A DNA stretch of 64,000 bases. It comes from SIG299 sp964544055. Lineage in GTDB: Bacteria; Bacillota; Clostridia; Lachnospirales; Lachnospiraceae. The position numbers and the translations under genes were made by a program. The stretch spans positions 114,129 to 178,128 of the forward strand of contig CAZJAA010000002.1 of the NCBI GenBank assembly GCA_964544055.1. The letters run 5' to 3'. Shown here piece after piece: positions 33,942 to 42,853 of the stretch (the stretch's first letter is position 1; the number at the start of each line of letters is the position of its first letter). Under the pieces are notes generated by a model that saw nothing but the letters and a program-made list of their open reading frames with translations, did no database searches and had not been told where the DNA came from.

Positions 33942-36137
33942 TTAAAACCAGCACACCCCGTTTTCATCCAGAGTTGCCGAAGTTGTTTCATCCACAGAAA
34001 CGGATGCTCCATTGCTTCCCAAATAGATGACTTTCGCCGAAAGTCCCGAAGGCATTTTAACCACCACTACCGATTCTCCGTCTACGGTTACATTCAGATA
34101 ACGTTCCGCAATAACTGTTGCAGAGCGGCTGGAACCAATCGAAGAAAAGTTTTTGCAGTGTGTTACTTCCTGGGTCATGCCGCCAGATGGCATAATTGCG
34201 ACTACCGAACCGCCGTCATAGCGATATCCCTGTTCGGTATCAATAGCGGAGTTACCTCCGGAAGTAGAAATAATTACTGTGTTTCCACCGGAAAATACAA
34301 TACCTTCATAGGAGGTTCTGCTGTTGGAGTCCATTCCGTCACCGGAACAATAAACATAAATATTACCGCCGGAAATGGTAATTGCCGTTCCACTTGTTGC
34401 AGTTCCATTGATTCCGTCATCCTTGGCATTAATAGAAATATTGCCGCCAGAAATTACAACATTGGTGCCTTCGATTCCTTCATAGCTGTTTAAAACAGTA
34501 ACACTGCCATCTGTCACCATTACTGTGGAATCTGCATGGATGCCATCATCATTGCTGTAAAGTGACACTATTCCGCCACTGATGAAAATGTTTCCTTTTG
34601 CTTTCTCTCCATTTTCAAGCGTTTCGGAAGTATCTGCATGAATGGAATCATCATAGGATTTAATCGTAATGGTTCCGGATTTTATATAGATTTCATTGGC
34701 TGCTTTAATGCCCCTGGTCGAATGATCGCCCTTATCGGTATTTCCATCATTCATGCCGCCAAAATCGCCGGGACCGCCGGGACCCACATGACCTTCCATG
34801 CCGCCGGATGGCTCTGTTGTATAATTTGTCCATCCGTAGGAAATATTGTTGCCCCTGCTTTCCAGTGCAAACGTATCATATTCACCATTTATTGTCAAAT
34901 AATCCGTCACTGCAAGATACTCCGCTTCCTGCCCCTGCTCCATATCCGACGAATAAATATAAAACTGCATTTTGCTGTATTCTTCTTTTTTAGGGAAGGA
35001 ATAATAGTAATAATTGCTCCGTCTCTGGGATACTTTCGAATGATATTCCGCATTTACCCAGACATAATCCTCATCCGAATTATAATATTTCACAGAAAAT
35101 TTCCAATTTTTATTTATTGAACGAATGTAATAAAGCTTTTCTGCCACTGCGGTAATTTCTTCGGAATAGTTCGAGTATTTATCCGTATAAATATTCAGCT
35201 TGGTTGCCGCATCTTCCACAATCACATCATATGCGGCATCCAGCCCATCACAGGCGGCATAAATGGTACAGCTTCCTCCGGCGATTAAAATGGTTCCTCG
35301 TTGGTTTCCTTTGGAAGAAATATCACTGTTTGTTGTCTTGATTCCGTCCCCTGCGGTTGCAATCAGTGTAACCGTGGCATTTTCCAGCGTTACGCTGTCA
35401 TTGCCTCTCAGGGCATTATTCTTACACTGTACTATCAGTGTCAAATTTTTTACTTCTAAATCATCCTTGGTATGAATCCCATTGTTATTTTCAGAAACAA
35501 CTGTAAGCTCACCCTTTCCGGCAAGCTTCAAGTCCGTCTTTGAATAAATGGCACCTGCCTTTTCTTCGGTATTTTCTGTATCAACGGCTTCTCTTATATC
35601 ATAAATATAGTTTTGGAACTCTTTTTTTGCCGTAATCGTCACCTTGTCGCCACTTAGCACAACGATTGGATTGGTACTGTCACTGATAAGTGACAATCCC
35701 TTAAGCTCCAGTTCAAATTTGTAATCATCTCCTGCGTCAATGACAATGTTCCCTTTCATCTGCCCGGATATGGAATACACTGTATTTTCTGCGAGTCCAC
35801 GAAAGATTATTGTATTGCCATCTATGCTGTAACAGTCCTGCGTTCCGGATATGCAGGTTAGCGTAACACCCTCCGGCTCTGCCGTAGGAATATTTTCCGC
35901 TTCTTTTTCCGGCTCTGCCGTCGGCGTGTTTTCTGCTTCTTTTTCTGGCACTGGTGTTTCGAAAAATCCTGCGTACAAATCCTTGGTAATATCGTCTCCA
36001 AAAGAGGTTTGTTCATCCCCAAGCTCTATCTGCACACTTTCTGACAGCTTGTCAGGTTCTTTATTCACATCCGTTCTGGAACAGCCCGCCAAAAGACAGA
36101 CCACGCTAAAAAGTATGACTGCATTTTTTCTTTTCAT
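33942..36137 (-). CDS. Cthe_2159-type carbohydrate-binding lipoprotein
   Basis: 731 aa. A signal peptide ends in the lipobox LLAGC, so it is a surface lipoprotein. After a Glu/Pro/Thr-rich spacer with duplicated EKEAEN(T/I)PTAEPE come beta-helix-like repeats: GIHTKDDLEVKN, GDGIKTTN, CDGLDAAYDV, then SYDDSIHADTSETL, SNDDGIHADSTV, AKDDGINGT and CSGDGMDSNS. These Asp/Gly turns match the Cthe_2159 (carbohydrate-binding) beta-helix family, whose founder binds cellulose and pectin. It probably binds acidic polysaccharide via calcium. In other genomes such genes often accompany CotH; here the CotH locus is about 20 kb away. Confidence 0.8.
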   Translation of the reverse strand: MKRKNAVILFSVVCLLAGCSRTDVNKEPDKLSESVQIELGDEQTSFGDDITKDLYAGFFETPVPEKEAENTPTAEPEKEAENIPTAEPEGVTLTCISGTQDCYSIDGNTIIFRGLAENTVYSISGQMKGNIVIDAGDDYKFELELKGLSLISDSTNPIVVLSGDKVTITAKKEFQNYIYDIREAVDTENTEEKAGAIYSKTDLKLAGKGELTVVSENNNGIHTKDDLEVKNLTLIVQCKNNALRGNDSVTLENATVTLIATAGDGIKTTNSDISSKGNQRGTILIAGGSCTIYAACDGLDAAYDVIVEDAATKLNIYTDKYSNYSEEITAVAEKLYYIRSINKNWKFSVKYYNSDEDYVWVNAEYHSKVSQRRSNYYYYSFPKKEEYSKMQFYIYSSDMEQGQEAEYLAVTDYLTINGEYDTFALESRGNNISYGWTNYTTEPSGGMEGHVGPGGPGDFGGMNDGNTDKGDHSTRGIKAANEIYIKSGTITIKSYDDSIHADTSETLENGEKAKGNIFISGGIVSLYSNDDGIHADSTVMVTDGSVTVLNSYEGIEGTNVVISGGNISINAKDDGINGTATSGTAITISGGNIYVYCSGDGMDSNSRTSYEGIVFSGGNTVIISTSGGNSAIDTEQGYRYDGGSVVAIMPSGGMTQEVTHCKNFSSIGSSRSATVIAERYLNVTVDGESVVVVKMPSGLSAKVIYLGSNGASVSVDETTSATLDENGVCWF

Positions 36138-36244
36138 TTCTTATCCCTTTCTGTGAAGAACTTTTTGAACACAGCATACTCTTTATTTGTGATATTTTTG
36201 TGTATCAATTTTGAAAAATCTGAGATAATATTGAAATTTAAAAG

Positions 36245-37123
36245 CTATATTCTTCTTCCGTAATAGTCTCGTTCCAGTTCACTTCCATCAAAATTTTTTC
36301 CGGTCGTTTTCTGGAACAGAGCATTAAAAATAACGAAACAAAGGATTCCTATCAAGCCTCCCAAAAAAGAAAAGGCTATATCATCCGCATCAAAAGAATT
36401 CAGTTTCAGAATATACTGCAGCAGTTCAATTACCATTGGAAATGCAAACACCAGTCCGAGCCGGAACAAACCATGCAGCTTTCTACCTGCCATGGCAACA
36501 AAAAAGCCGTACGGAAGGAACAGAATAATCCGTTCTGCCAAAAACCAGAAAATGCGTATCGGCAACACTGTACCGGAAAGTACACCGTCGATATAGGCAG
36601 CAAAGGTCGCAAACGGAATAAACTGTGCTGTAATTTCATTCGTAGGAATGCGGCTATATGCCACGAACCAGTAAATAAGCATGCAAAAATATACCAGAAA
36701 AAAAAATATGGTGGATTTTTTATAAAAATTTGAAAACTGGGACAGTGCCGTACTACCTTCTGCCCAGGTGTAAACGCAACTATACAGCGTCGGCACCAGC
36801 CAGGCCAGCAGACATCCGGCATATACTACATTGCTTTCCGGAAAAACCGCTGTTTTCATCTGCGGAAGCAAAAGTGCAACACTTCCGGAGGCAACACACG
36901 GAATCAGAAGATAAGAAAACAGTTCTTCCAGTTCTCCTGTAATAAAATGAACCAGAATACTTCCCAGCAATATACAAAAAGCCGTAAGCAGTATTCCAGG
37001 CCAGCCATCACTTACAAAATAATATATTACAAACTGCAAAACAGTCGTCAACATGCCAATTATTACAATCCATGCTGTCTTGCTCGACTCCATTTGATTT
37101 CCGAGTACATTTCTACGTTTCAT
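36245..37123 (-). CDS. VanZ family membrane protein
   Basis: About 292 aa with several membrane helices; the last third has the VanZ pattern FPMVIELLQYILKLNSFDADD followed by FSFLGGLIGIL. VanZ homologues affect sensitivity to lipoglycopeptides; the mechanism is unclear. The VanZ domain is preceded by an extra membrane region of about 110 residues. I chose the ATG at 37123, which follows GAATGGGGATT of the copy D leader element; the longest frame begins at 37231 inside that element. Confidence 0.8.
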   Translation of the reverse strand: MKRRNVLGNQMESSKTAWIVIIGMLTTVLQFVIYYFVSDGWPGILLTAFCILLGSILVHFITGELEELFSYLLIPCVASGSVALLLPQMKTAVFPESNVVYAGCLLAWLVPTLYSCVYTWAEGSTALSQFSNFYKKSTIFFFLVYFCMLIYWFVAYSRIPTNEITAQFIPFATFAAYIDGVLSGTVLPIRIFWFLAERIILFLPYGFFVAMAGRKLHGLFRLGLVFAFPMVIELLQYILKLNSFDADDIAFSFLGGLIGILCFVIFNALFQKTTGKNFDGSELERDYYGRRI

Positions 37124-37129
37124 ACGAAT

Positions 37130-37228
37130 CCCCATTCTGAGAACGTTCTTTTTCCTTTGAAGAAGCACACCTAAATTCACGCAGGCAATTTTCAAAGTTA
37201 CATCAGGGCTTATTTGCGACGTTCTCCG
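37130..37228 (-). ncRNA. recurring leader element, copy D (upstream of VanZ)
   Basis: On the minus strand it starts GAGAACGTCGCAAATAAGC and ends ACGTTCTCAGAATGGGG at the ribosome binding site. The closing stem is GAGAACGT/ACGTTCTC (37219-37226 with 37139-37146), where copy A has GGAGCGT/ACGCTCC, so both strands differ together. The inner hairpin lies at 37173-37191. The region between it and cotJC (37229-37411) is AT-rich with no gene. Confidence 0.55.
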
Positions 37229-37411
37229 CACAAACAGCCAACAACTTTAGTTTTATGTGTAACAAAAAGCCAACCATCCTATATTTATCATACCGAATAC
37301 CAACATATCTGTCAACCATTAAAAAAGTTTGATTTTCCGCATTTCTTAAAGCAAATTTAAGGAGCCTTGGAAATAACTCACAAAGCTCCTTAACTCTTAT
37401 CCGTGAAACAA

Positions 37412-38008
37412 CTATCTATCAAACGCAGGGTTAAACGCATAGAAATTTCTGCTGTCCAGTTTTTCCTGTACATTACGCAAAGCTTCGCCAAACCTCTGAT
37501 AATGCACAATTTCGCGTTCACGAAGGAAACGGATTGGGTCGCAGACTTCCGGATCCTTTATCAGCCGGAGGATATTATCGTAGGTCGTTCTGGCTTTCTG
37601 TTCTGCAGCCAGATCTTCATGCAAATCCGTAATCGGGTCTCCCTTAGACTGCACATAAGACGAGGTCCATGGTACTCCGCCGGCTGACTGCGGCCAGATG
37701 CCAAGTGTATGGTCCACATAATAATTCGCAAACGGAGTGCCTTCAATCTGCTCTGCGGTCAGATTTCTGGTCAGCTGGTGCACAATTGCGGAAATAATTT
37801 CCTCGTGCGCCATTTCTTCGGTACCGATATCCGTCAGCAGCCCTGCCACATTACTATACGGCATGCTGTAACGCTGGGAAATATATCTGGTCGCTGCACC
37901 TTTTTCACCATCCGGGCCGCCAAGCTGGGACATAATTACCATGGCGAGTTTCGGATTGGTGCTAGTGATGTTTACCGGATACTGTAATCGTTTTTCGTAA
38001 CTCCACAT
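37412..38008 (-). CDS. cotJC: spore coat protein CotJC (manganese catalase-like)
   Basis: 198 aa of the manganese-catalase/CotJC family. Begins MWSYEKRLQYPV, with the metal-binding glutamate/histidine motifs in DIGTEEMAHEEIISAIVHQL and REREIVHYQRFGE. CotJC is a coat component in spores and may detoxify peroxide. Third gene of cotJABC, 16 bases after cotJB. Expression is expected in the mother cell, but I did not see a convincing sigma-E promoter. Confidence 0.93.
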   Translation of the reverse strand: MWSYEKRLQYPVNITSTNPKLAMVIMSQLGGPDGEKGAATRYISQRYSMPYSNVAGLLTDIGTEEMAHEEIISAIVHQLTRNLTAEQIEGTPFANYYVDHTLGIWPQSAGGVPWTSSYVQSKGDPITDLHEDLAAEQKARTTYDNILRLIKDPEVCDPIRFLREREIVHYQRFGEALRNVQEKLDSRNFYAFNPAFDR

Positions 38009-38024
38009 ATTTCACTGCCTCCTT

Positions 38025-38288
38025 TTAATTATTCTGCCATGGCCACGGTCCCCTTGACCACTTCCAGTTGTCACAGCCGGACTCCACATTACCATAGGAG
38101 GTAAGAGAGCCAAACTGGGATTCATATGCTGCAACTGCTGCTTTTCTCTGTTCCTGAAGCTCATCAAAATAACGCAGAGCCTCTTTGCAGTCCGGATGGG
38201 TATCCAGAAAAAGTCTCAAGTCATCCATCGCAAAACTGATTTCCGTAATTTTCGTCATAAGCGGATGTTTACACATTACTGCCGGCAT
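38025..38288 (-). CDS. cotJB: spore coat protein CotJB
   Basis: 87 aa with the CotJB pattern: ISFAMDDLRLFLDTHPDCKE, ALRYFDELQEQRKAAVAAYE and a Trp/Pro-rich end (WSRGPWPWQNN). It is a small inner-coat protein found with CotJA and CotJC. The start at 38288 lies two bases beyond the cotJA stop, with AGGAAGGAG about a dozen bases upstream, overlapping the cotJA 3' end. Confidence 0.9.
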   Translation of the reverse strand: MPAVMCKHPLMTKITEISFAMDDLRLFLDTHPDCKEALRYFDELQEQRKAAVAAYESQFGSLTSYGNVESGCDNWKWSRGPWPWQNN

Positions 38289-38290
38289 AC

Positions 38291-38683
38291 CTAATTACAT
38301 CTCCTTCCTGCAAAATCTAGATTCAGTTCACAAAACAGCGTACCACTTTGAAGTGCCTGCGGCAGGGAATAAATATTTCCGTAATTCTGCCACGGAACAT
38401 ATGCCATGGCAATCGGCATACTGCTCAGTGCCGTTTCACGGTTACAGCCCGGATTCTGACAGTTTCCAGTCACGATTCCAGAAGCTGCTCCGCAACCGTT
38501 TCCGCTGGAAGTGATTCCTGTATTTCCACACGAAGCTGTTCCGGCATTTCCACACGACGTACTGCACCCACAGGGCGCTGTTCCACAAGGTGTATTCATA
38601 ATCACATTTGCAGTTCTTCCGGTCTGACGCAAGCAGCCTGTTCCGGCAGGAGTAAAACAGTTATTCTGTCTATTTGGATTCAT
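38291..38683 (-). CDS. cotJA: spore coat protein CotJA (extended N-terminus)
   Basis: 130 aa. The C-terminal 45 residues (MAYVPWQNYGNIYSLPQALQ ... GTLFCELNLDF) are CotJA. The first 80 residues are a Cys/Gly/Thr-rich, coat-like extension with repeated CGN and SSGNGCG segments, longer than the roughly 70-aa Bacillus protein. First gene of cotJABC. Its ribosome binding site lies within the terminator hairpin of the preceding gene (38691-38738), separated from the ATG by seven U's. Confidence 0.85.
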   Translation of the reverse strand: MNPNRQNNCFTPAGTGCLRQTGRTANVIMNTPCGTAPCGCSTSCGNAGTASCGNTGITSSGNGCGAASGIVTGNCQNPGCNRETALSSMPIAMAYVPWQNYGNIYSLPQALQSGTLFCELNLDFAGRRCN

Positions 38684-38738
38684 AAAAAAACCTTCCTGTT
38701 CATAAAATGTTTATCACTACATTCTATGAACAGGAAGG
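38684..38738 (-). terminator. terminator hairpin that contains the cotJA ribosome binding site
   Basis: A perfect 14-bp stem (38691-38704 with 38725-38738, 20-nt loop) follows the helicase gene stop by 16 bases and is followed on the minus strand by seven T's (38684-38690). The right arm ends AACAGGAAGG, which is the only ribosome binding site for cotJA, whose ATG begins right after the T-run. Confidence 0.8.
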
Positions 38739-38754
38739 AAATAAGTTCCTTTCC

Positions 38755-41181
38755 CTATCTGCATTTCTCCCAGAAGCTGTGCAGTGTCTGCCGCATGGTG
38801 GATGCACTAACCGTTTCAAACGGGAACCATTCTCTTGGAAACAGACTCTGATAGGAACTGTTTAAAAACCGTTCGTCCAGCAAAAGAATTGCCCCGATAT
38901 CCTCTGTGGTACGGATTACACGGCCTGCGGATTGCATAACCTTGTTCATTCCCGGATACAGATAGGCATAATCAAAGCCTCTGCCGTTCTTTTCATCAAA
39001 ATAAAATTTGAAAAGCTCTTTTTCATCGCAGACCATGGGAAGTCCGGTGCCCACAATCACCGTACCAATCAGGCGGTCGTTTTTCAAATCAATTCCTTCA
39101 CCAAAAATGCCGCCCATCACGCAAAAACCTACCGTCCGTTTGTCCGGCTGTTCGGCAAATGCTTCCAGAAACTGCTCCTTTTCTTTTTCCGTCATTCCAC
39201 TTTTCTGCATATAAAGACGAACCGGAACATTTTCCTCAAACACAAACGTGTCATCTTCTCCTTTTGTTCCCTGTTTCCAACCAAGCAGTTCTTCCGTCAG
39301 AGCCGCCGTCTGTTCCATCATCTGATATGAGGGAAAGAATACAAAATAGTTTCCGAGCCTTGCCGACACAAAATAATCCAAATACAAAGCAATTTTTTCA
39401 TATTCGCTTTGCGTGCGGCGTGTATACCTTGTACTGACATCCCGCCCAACCATCAACAGACGTTTCTCTGCCTTAAATGGAGATGGAACATAAATCGCAT
39501 AATCCTCCTCACTTCCGCCTAACTGCTCTTTATAGTAATTAATGGGAATCAGAGTAGCAGAAAATAAAATTGCCGACCTGCCCTTTGCCATACGTTCCTT
39601 CAACTGTTTTGCCGGTTCCATACAAAGCAGTTTGAGTCGGAAATCTCCTGTTTCTGTATAGTCCGTGTAAATGCGGTATTCTTCCCCCATAACTTCGTGT
39701 ATGGAAAGAAACTGACGCACTGCAAAGTAAAGATTTAACACAGCCTCCTTGGCTCCTGCATCCAAAACTGCCTCTGATAAAAAATCCTCATATTCCGCAG
39801 CCAGCCGCATCAGCGGAATAATAAAATCCCCAATATTGTCCCAAACCTGAAAAGACTCGCATTCCCGCTTCAATCGAAGCAGTGCCGTATTGCATGCCTC
39901 CAGATACTTTTCTAGCTGCCGGTTATGCCCCTTCAACAGCCGCCGCACCAGCAAAAAATCTTCTTTTATCAGCTGTGCACTATACATTTCTCTGGCACGT
40001 TCTACCAGATTATGTGCCTCATCAATCAGTAGTATAAAATCCTGTTTCTTTTCTTCTGCAAAAAAACGTTTCAAAGCTACGGTCGGATCAAACACATAAT
40101 TATAATCACATATTACCGCATCTGCCCAGGTAGCAACATCCAGACACATTTCAAAAGGGCAGACCATATGTTTTTCCGCATACTGTTCAATCAGATCTCT
40201 TGTAATGGTTTCCTCACTGGTCAGCATATCAAACACTGCGTCATTTACCCGTTCTAAATGTCCCTTCGCCCTTGGGCAGCTGCCCGGGTTGCATTCCGGC
40301 TTTTCCAGAACACAAATTTTTTCTTTTGAAGTAATGGTCACAAACCGAAACCTCACTCCCTTTTCCGTCAGCAGCACAAACGTGTCTTCGGCTACCGTTC
40401 TTGCAATTGTTTTTGCCGTCAGATAAAACAATTTTGAGGACAGTCCCTCTCCCATTGCCTTTACTGCCGGAAAGATTGTGGAAATGGTTTTTCCAACCCC
40501 GGTAGGGGCTTCCACAAACAGCTTCTTTTCCCGCAGAATACTCCGGTATACCCCCGTAACAAAATCCTTCTGTCCCGGCCGGTATTCAAACGGAAACGAA
40601 AGCTGCCGTATACTCTCATTCCGTTTTTTGGTCCAGTCTCGCTGCCAGAACAACCACTTGGAGTATTCTTTTATCAGGTCATAAAACCATATTTTCAGCT
40701 CTTCTACGGTATAATGCTCTTCAAAGTGTTTGACTGCCTCTGTTTCTATCGTAACATATGTCATTTGGACACCAATGTTTTCCAGTTCATGCTGTGCCGC
40801 ATAAATATATGCATAGCACTTTGCCTGTGCCAGATGAACCGGAACAGGCTCTTTCAGATGGGAAACATCCTGATACATACTTTTTATTTCGTCAATTAGT
40901 ATTTCGTTTGCCGTTTCCTCCCGAAGCCATACGCCGTCTGCACGGCCTTCCACCGTCAATATCAGTTCTTCCGGACCATTGGTCAGAGGAAGTTCCATTT
41001 TTAGCGAAACCTCTGGTCTATAGCCGGAAGGCATGTTTTTTTGAATTTTTCGGTGAATTCTGCTTCCTTCCTGCATAGCATCCGTGTCTTTATATCCTCT
41101 TGTATTATCAATATCTCCCGAACGCAAAATAAACTCCACCAGATTGCGCACGGAAACGGTCACCTGTTCCGCCATATTCAT
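38755..41181 (-). CDS. Cas4-like nuclease fused to XPD/DinG-type Fe-S helicase
   Basis: 808 aa. The N-terminal 190 residues look like a RecB/Cas4-type nuclease: GSRIHRKIQ, EGRADGVW, LIDEIKS (the D...ExK motif) and HLAQAKCYAYIYA (the QxxxY motif). The rest is a superfamily 2 helicase: EAPTGVGKTIST (Walker A), Fe-S cysteines in CVLEKPECNPGSCPRAKGH and HMVCPFEMCLD, LLIDEAHNLVERA, LFSATLIP and AGRVIRT. It should resect or unwind damaged DNA with 5'-3' polarity typical of XPD/DinG. A conserved Firmicute fusion with no fixed name known to me; start at 41181. Confidence 0.85.
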   Translation of the reverse strand: MNMAEQVTVSVRNLVEFILRSGDIDNTRGYKDTDAMQEGSRIHRKIQKNMPSGYRPEVSLKMELPLTNGPEELILTVEGRADGVWLREETANEILIDEIKSMYQDVSHLKEPVPVHLAQAKCYAYIYAAQHELENIGVQMTYVTIETEAVKHFEEHYTVEELKIWFYDLIKEYSKWLFWQRDWTKKRNESIRQLSFPFEYRPGQKDFVTGVYRSILREKKLFVEAPTGVGKTISTIFPAVKAMGEGLSSKLFYLTAKTIARTVAEDTFVLLTEKGVRFRFVTITSKEKICVLEKPECNPGSCPRAKGHLERVNDAVFDMLTSEETITRDLIEQYAEKHMVCPFEMCLDVATWADAVICDYNYVFDPTVALKRFFAEEKKQDFILLIDEAHNLVERAREMYSAQLIKEDFLLVRRLLKGHNRQLEKYLEACNTALLRLKRECESFQVWDNIGDFIIPLMRLAAEYEDFLSEAVLDAGAKEAVLNLYFAVRQFLSIHEVMGEEYRIYTDYTETGDFRLKLLCMEPAKQLKERMAKGRSAILFSATLIPINYYKEQLGGSEEDYAIYVPSPFKAEKRLLMVGRDVSTRYTRRTQSEYEKIALYLDYFVSARLGNYFVFFPSYQMMEQTAALTEELLGWKQGTKGEDDTFVFEENVPVRLYMQKSGMTEKEKEQFLEAFAEQPDKRTVGFCVMGGIFGEGIDLKNDRLIGTVIVGTGLPMVCDEKELFKFYFDEKNGRGFDYAYLYPGMNKVMQSAGRVIRTTEDIGAILLLDERFLNSSYQSLFPREWFPFETVSASTMRQTLHSFWEKCR

Positions 41182-41293
41182 GCCTTCTCTCCTGCATACT
41201 TTTTATCCAGTGTATCATATTTTCCCTAACCATGCAATTGTTCCGGCTGTATTACCCAAACTTAAATTCCCGCAGTTTTCATAGAAACTTAAG

Positions 41294-41323
41294 TTGACAA
41301 GTAGGCTGTCTGTCCTCTATAAT
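41294..41323 (+). promoter_or_regulatory. strong promoter of the DUF1292 gene
   Basis: Consensus TTGACA (41294-41299) and TATAAT (41318-41323) are separated by 18 bases. The leader has an imperfect hairpin CGGAAT...ATTCCG at about 41343-41370 before GGAGG. Confidence 0.75.
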
Positions 41324-41401
41324 AAAAACGTCAAAAGATAGCCGGAATCATTCGTTCAAAGAATATTCCGAAAGTATATCAAATTAATTTGGAGGTTTCC
41401 C

Positions 41402-41701
41402 ATGAAAGACTACGAAGACGTATGCGACCAAATTACGCTTACTCTAGATGATGACAGCGAATTATTATGTGATGTCATTGCCACTTTCCCTGCCAAGGTA
41501 AACGGCACAGAGCAGATGTATATTGCACTGCTGCCAACCGATGCCACACCAGAAAGCGAAATTTATCTTTATCGCTTTACCGAAAACGGAGAAGACATCG
41601 ACTTGCAAAACATTGAAGATGATGAAGAATTTGAAATTGTATCCGATGCTTTCGATGAACTCTTGGACGAAGAAGAGTTTGACAACCTAATGGACGAATA
41701 A
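41402..41701 (+). CDS. DUF1292 protein
   Basis: 99 aa, strongly acidic. It has the DUF1292 pattern ITLTLDDDSELLCDVIATFP, EQMYIALLPTD and EIYLYRFTE, ending in a Glu/Asp tail. Similar proteins are common and conserved in Firmicutes, often with their own strong promoter, but no function is known. GGAGG precedes the ATG. Monocistronic, with a terminator at 41721-41759. Confidence 0.88.
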   Translation: MKDYEDVCDQITLTLDDDSELLCDVIATFPAKVNGTEQMYIALLPTDATPESEIYLYRFTENGEDIDLQNIEDDEEFEIVSDAFDELLDEEEFDNLMDE

Positions 41702-41720
41702 AACATTCTCCGAAGCCTTT

Positions 41721-41759
41721 AAGCTGCCCTCAAAAATGAATTGTTTTTGGAGGCAGCTT
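41721..41759. terminator. terminator after the DUF1292 gene
   Basis: AAGCTGCC and GGCAGCTT with inner CAAAAA/TTTTTG form an interrupted stem (41721-41736 with 41744-41759), followed by T's. It lies between convergent genes. Confidence 0.7.
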
Positions 41760-41785
41760 TCATTTCCCATTCATGCTCAATTTTC

Positions 41786-42838
41786 TTATTCTTCCGGAAA
41801 ATTGATATTTTCTATAAACCTTTCGTTAAACTGCTCCCAGGCTGCCAGATGATACACCTGTATCTGCCGTGCCATCTTCTGCATTTCAAAAAAGCTGTCC
41901 GGCTCCAGCAAAAGCTTTACTGCTCCTTGCAGTGCCGTATTGCCCAAAAAGCGGCACTTTCCACGAAATTCCGTTGGCAGCATACCAATACACAGGCTGG
42001 CTTCTTCCGAAACCACTCCCATACCGCCTGCCAGAAAAACCTGTCGTGGTACAAACGGCATGCCTGTAAGTTCTTCATACTTCTCCATCAGAAAATCCAC
42101 CCCGGTTCGGATGGCAGCCTTTGCCAGCTGAAGTTCTCTTATTTTCTGCTGTGTTAAAAGAAATTCACCGGTTCCATCCGGAGACTTCCACAAATATCCT
42201 TCCTCGAACCATTTCTCTGCCAAAAGCCCAGTTTCATCCACAATCCCTGCTTTCCGAGCCTCCTGTAACACTTCCAGCAGCATACTCCCCGAAGCATCTG
42301 CCATATATTCAAACGCCGGTCCGGCTGCTGCCGAAGCTGCAAGCATCAGTTTTCCAGCTTTCAGCACCAGTTCTCCATTTGTTCCAAGATCAATCAGCAG
42401 AACCTCTTCTGCTTCCGGAAGCACGGACATTCCTGCCACTACATCTCCGCCAAGAAACGCACCTGCGGCCGGTGCAATGTACACTCCGTTCCGTTCTGGA
42501 ATCACAAGCCTCTTTGGAGTAAACGGAAATTCCTGCATTTCTTCCAGAGAATCTCCACACAACAATGCCATCATGGTAGTATTACAGGCAACCGCCGTTT
42601 TTTCCGGCTGCTCCGCACCAAGCCGGTGCATTCCGTACAAAATATCCCGCTGCACCAGTTCCGATAATTCCCCGGACTTTCCATTCACTGCATACTGTAT
42701 CCGGGATATCACATCCCTGCCATACTGCAGCTGTGAATTTTTCTGTTGAAACACCTGAAGCACTTCTCCGGTTTCTAAGGAAACCTTTGCCAGTTTAATA
42801 TTTGTTGTTCCGATATCTATTGCAAGACCATATTCCAT
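41786..42838 (-). CDS. RACo-like ASKHA ATPase without a ferredoxin domain
   Basis: 350 aa. Actin/Hsp70-type nucleotide fold: GLAIDIGTTNIKLA at the N-terminus, ACNTTMMALL, LLIDLGTNGELVL and FLAGGMGVVSEEA, with the C-terminal LPTEFRGKCRFLGNTALQG. This matches the DUF4445/RACo family that uses ATP to reactivate corrinoid proteins. Those are usually over 500 aa with an N-terminal 2Fe-2S ferredoxin, which is absent here. No corrinoid protein or methyltransferase lies in the window, so the electron donor and target are unknown. Ends 15 bases before darA in the same direction. Confidence 0.75.
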   Translation of the reverse strand: MEYGLAIDIGTTNIKLAKVSLETGEVLQVFQQKNSQLQYGRDVISRIQYAVNGKSGELSELVQRDILYGMHRLGAEQPEKTAVACNTTMMALLCGDSLEEMQEFPFTPKRLVIPERNGVYIAPAAGAFLGGDVVAGMSVLPEAEEVLLIDLGTNGELVLKAGKLMLAASAAAGPAFEYMADASGSMLLEVLQEARKAGIVDETGLLAEKWFEEGYLWKSPDGTGEFLLTQQKIRELQLAKAAIRTGVDFLMEKYEELTGMPFVPRQVFLAGGMGVVSEEASLCIGMLPTEFRGKCRFLGNTALQGAVKLLLEPDSFFEMQKMARQIQVYHLAAWEQFNERFIENINFPEE

Positions 42839-42853
42839 GGCACTTCACTCACT

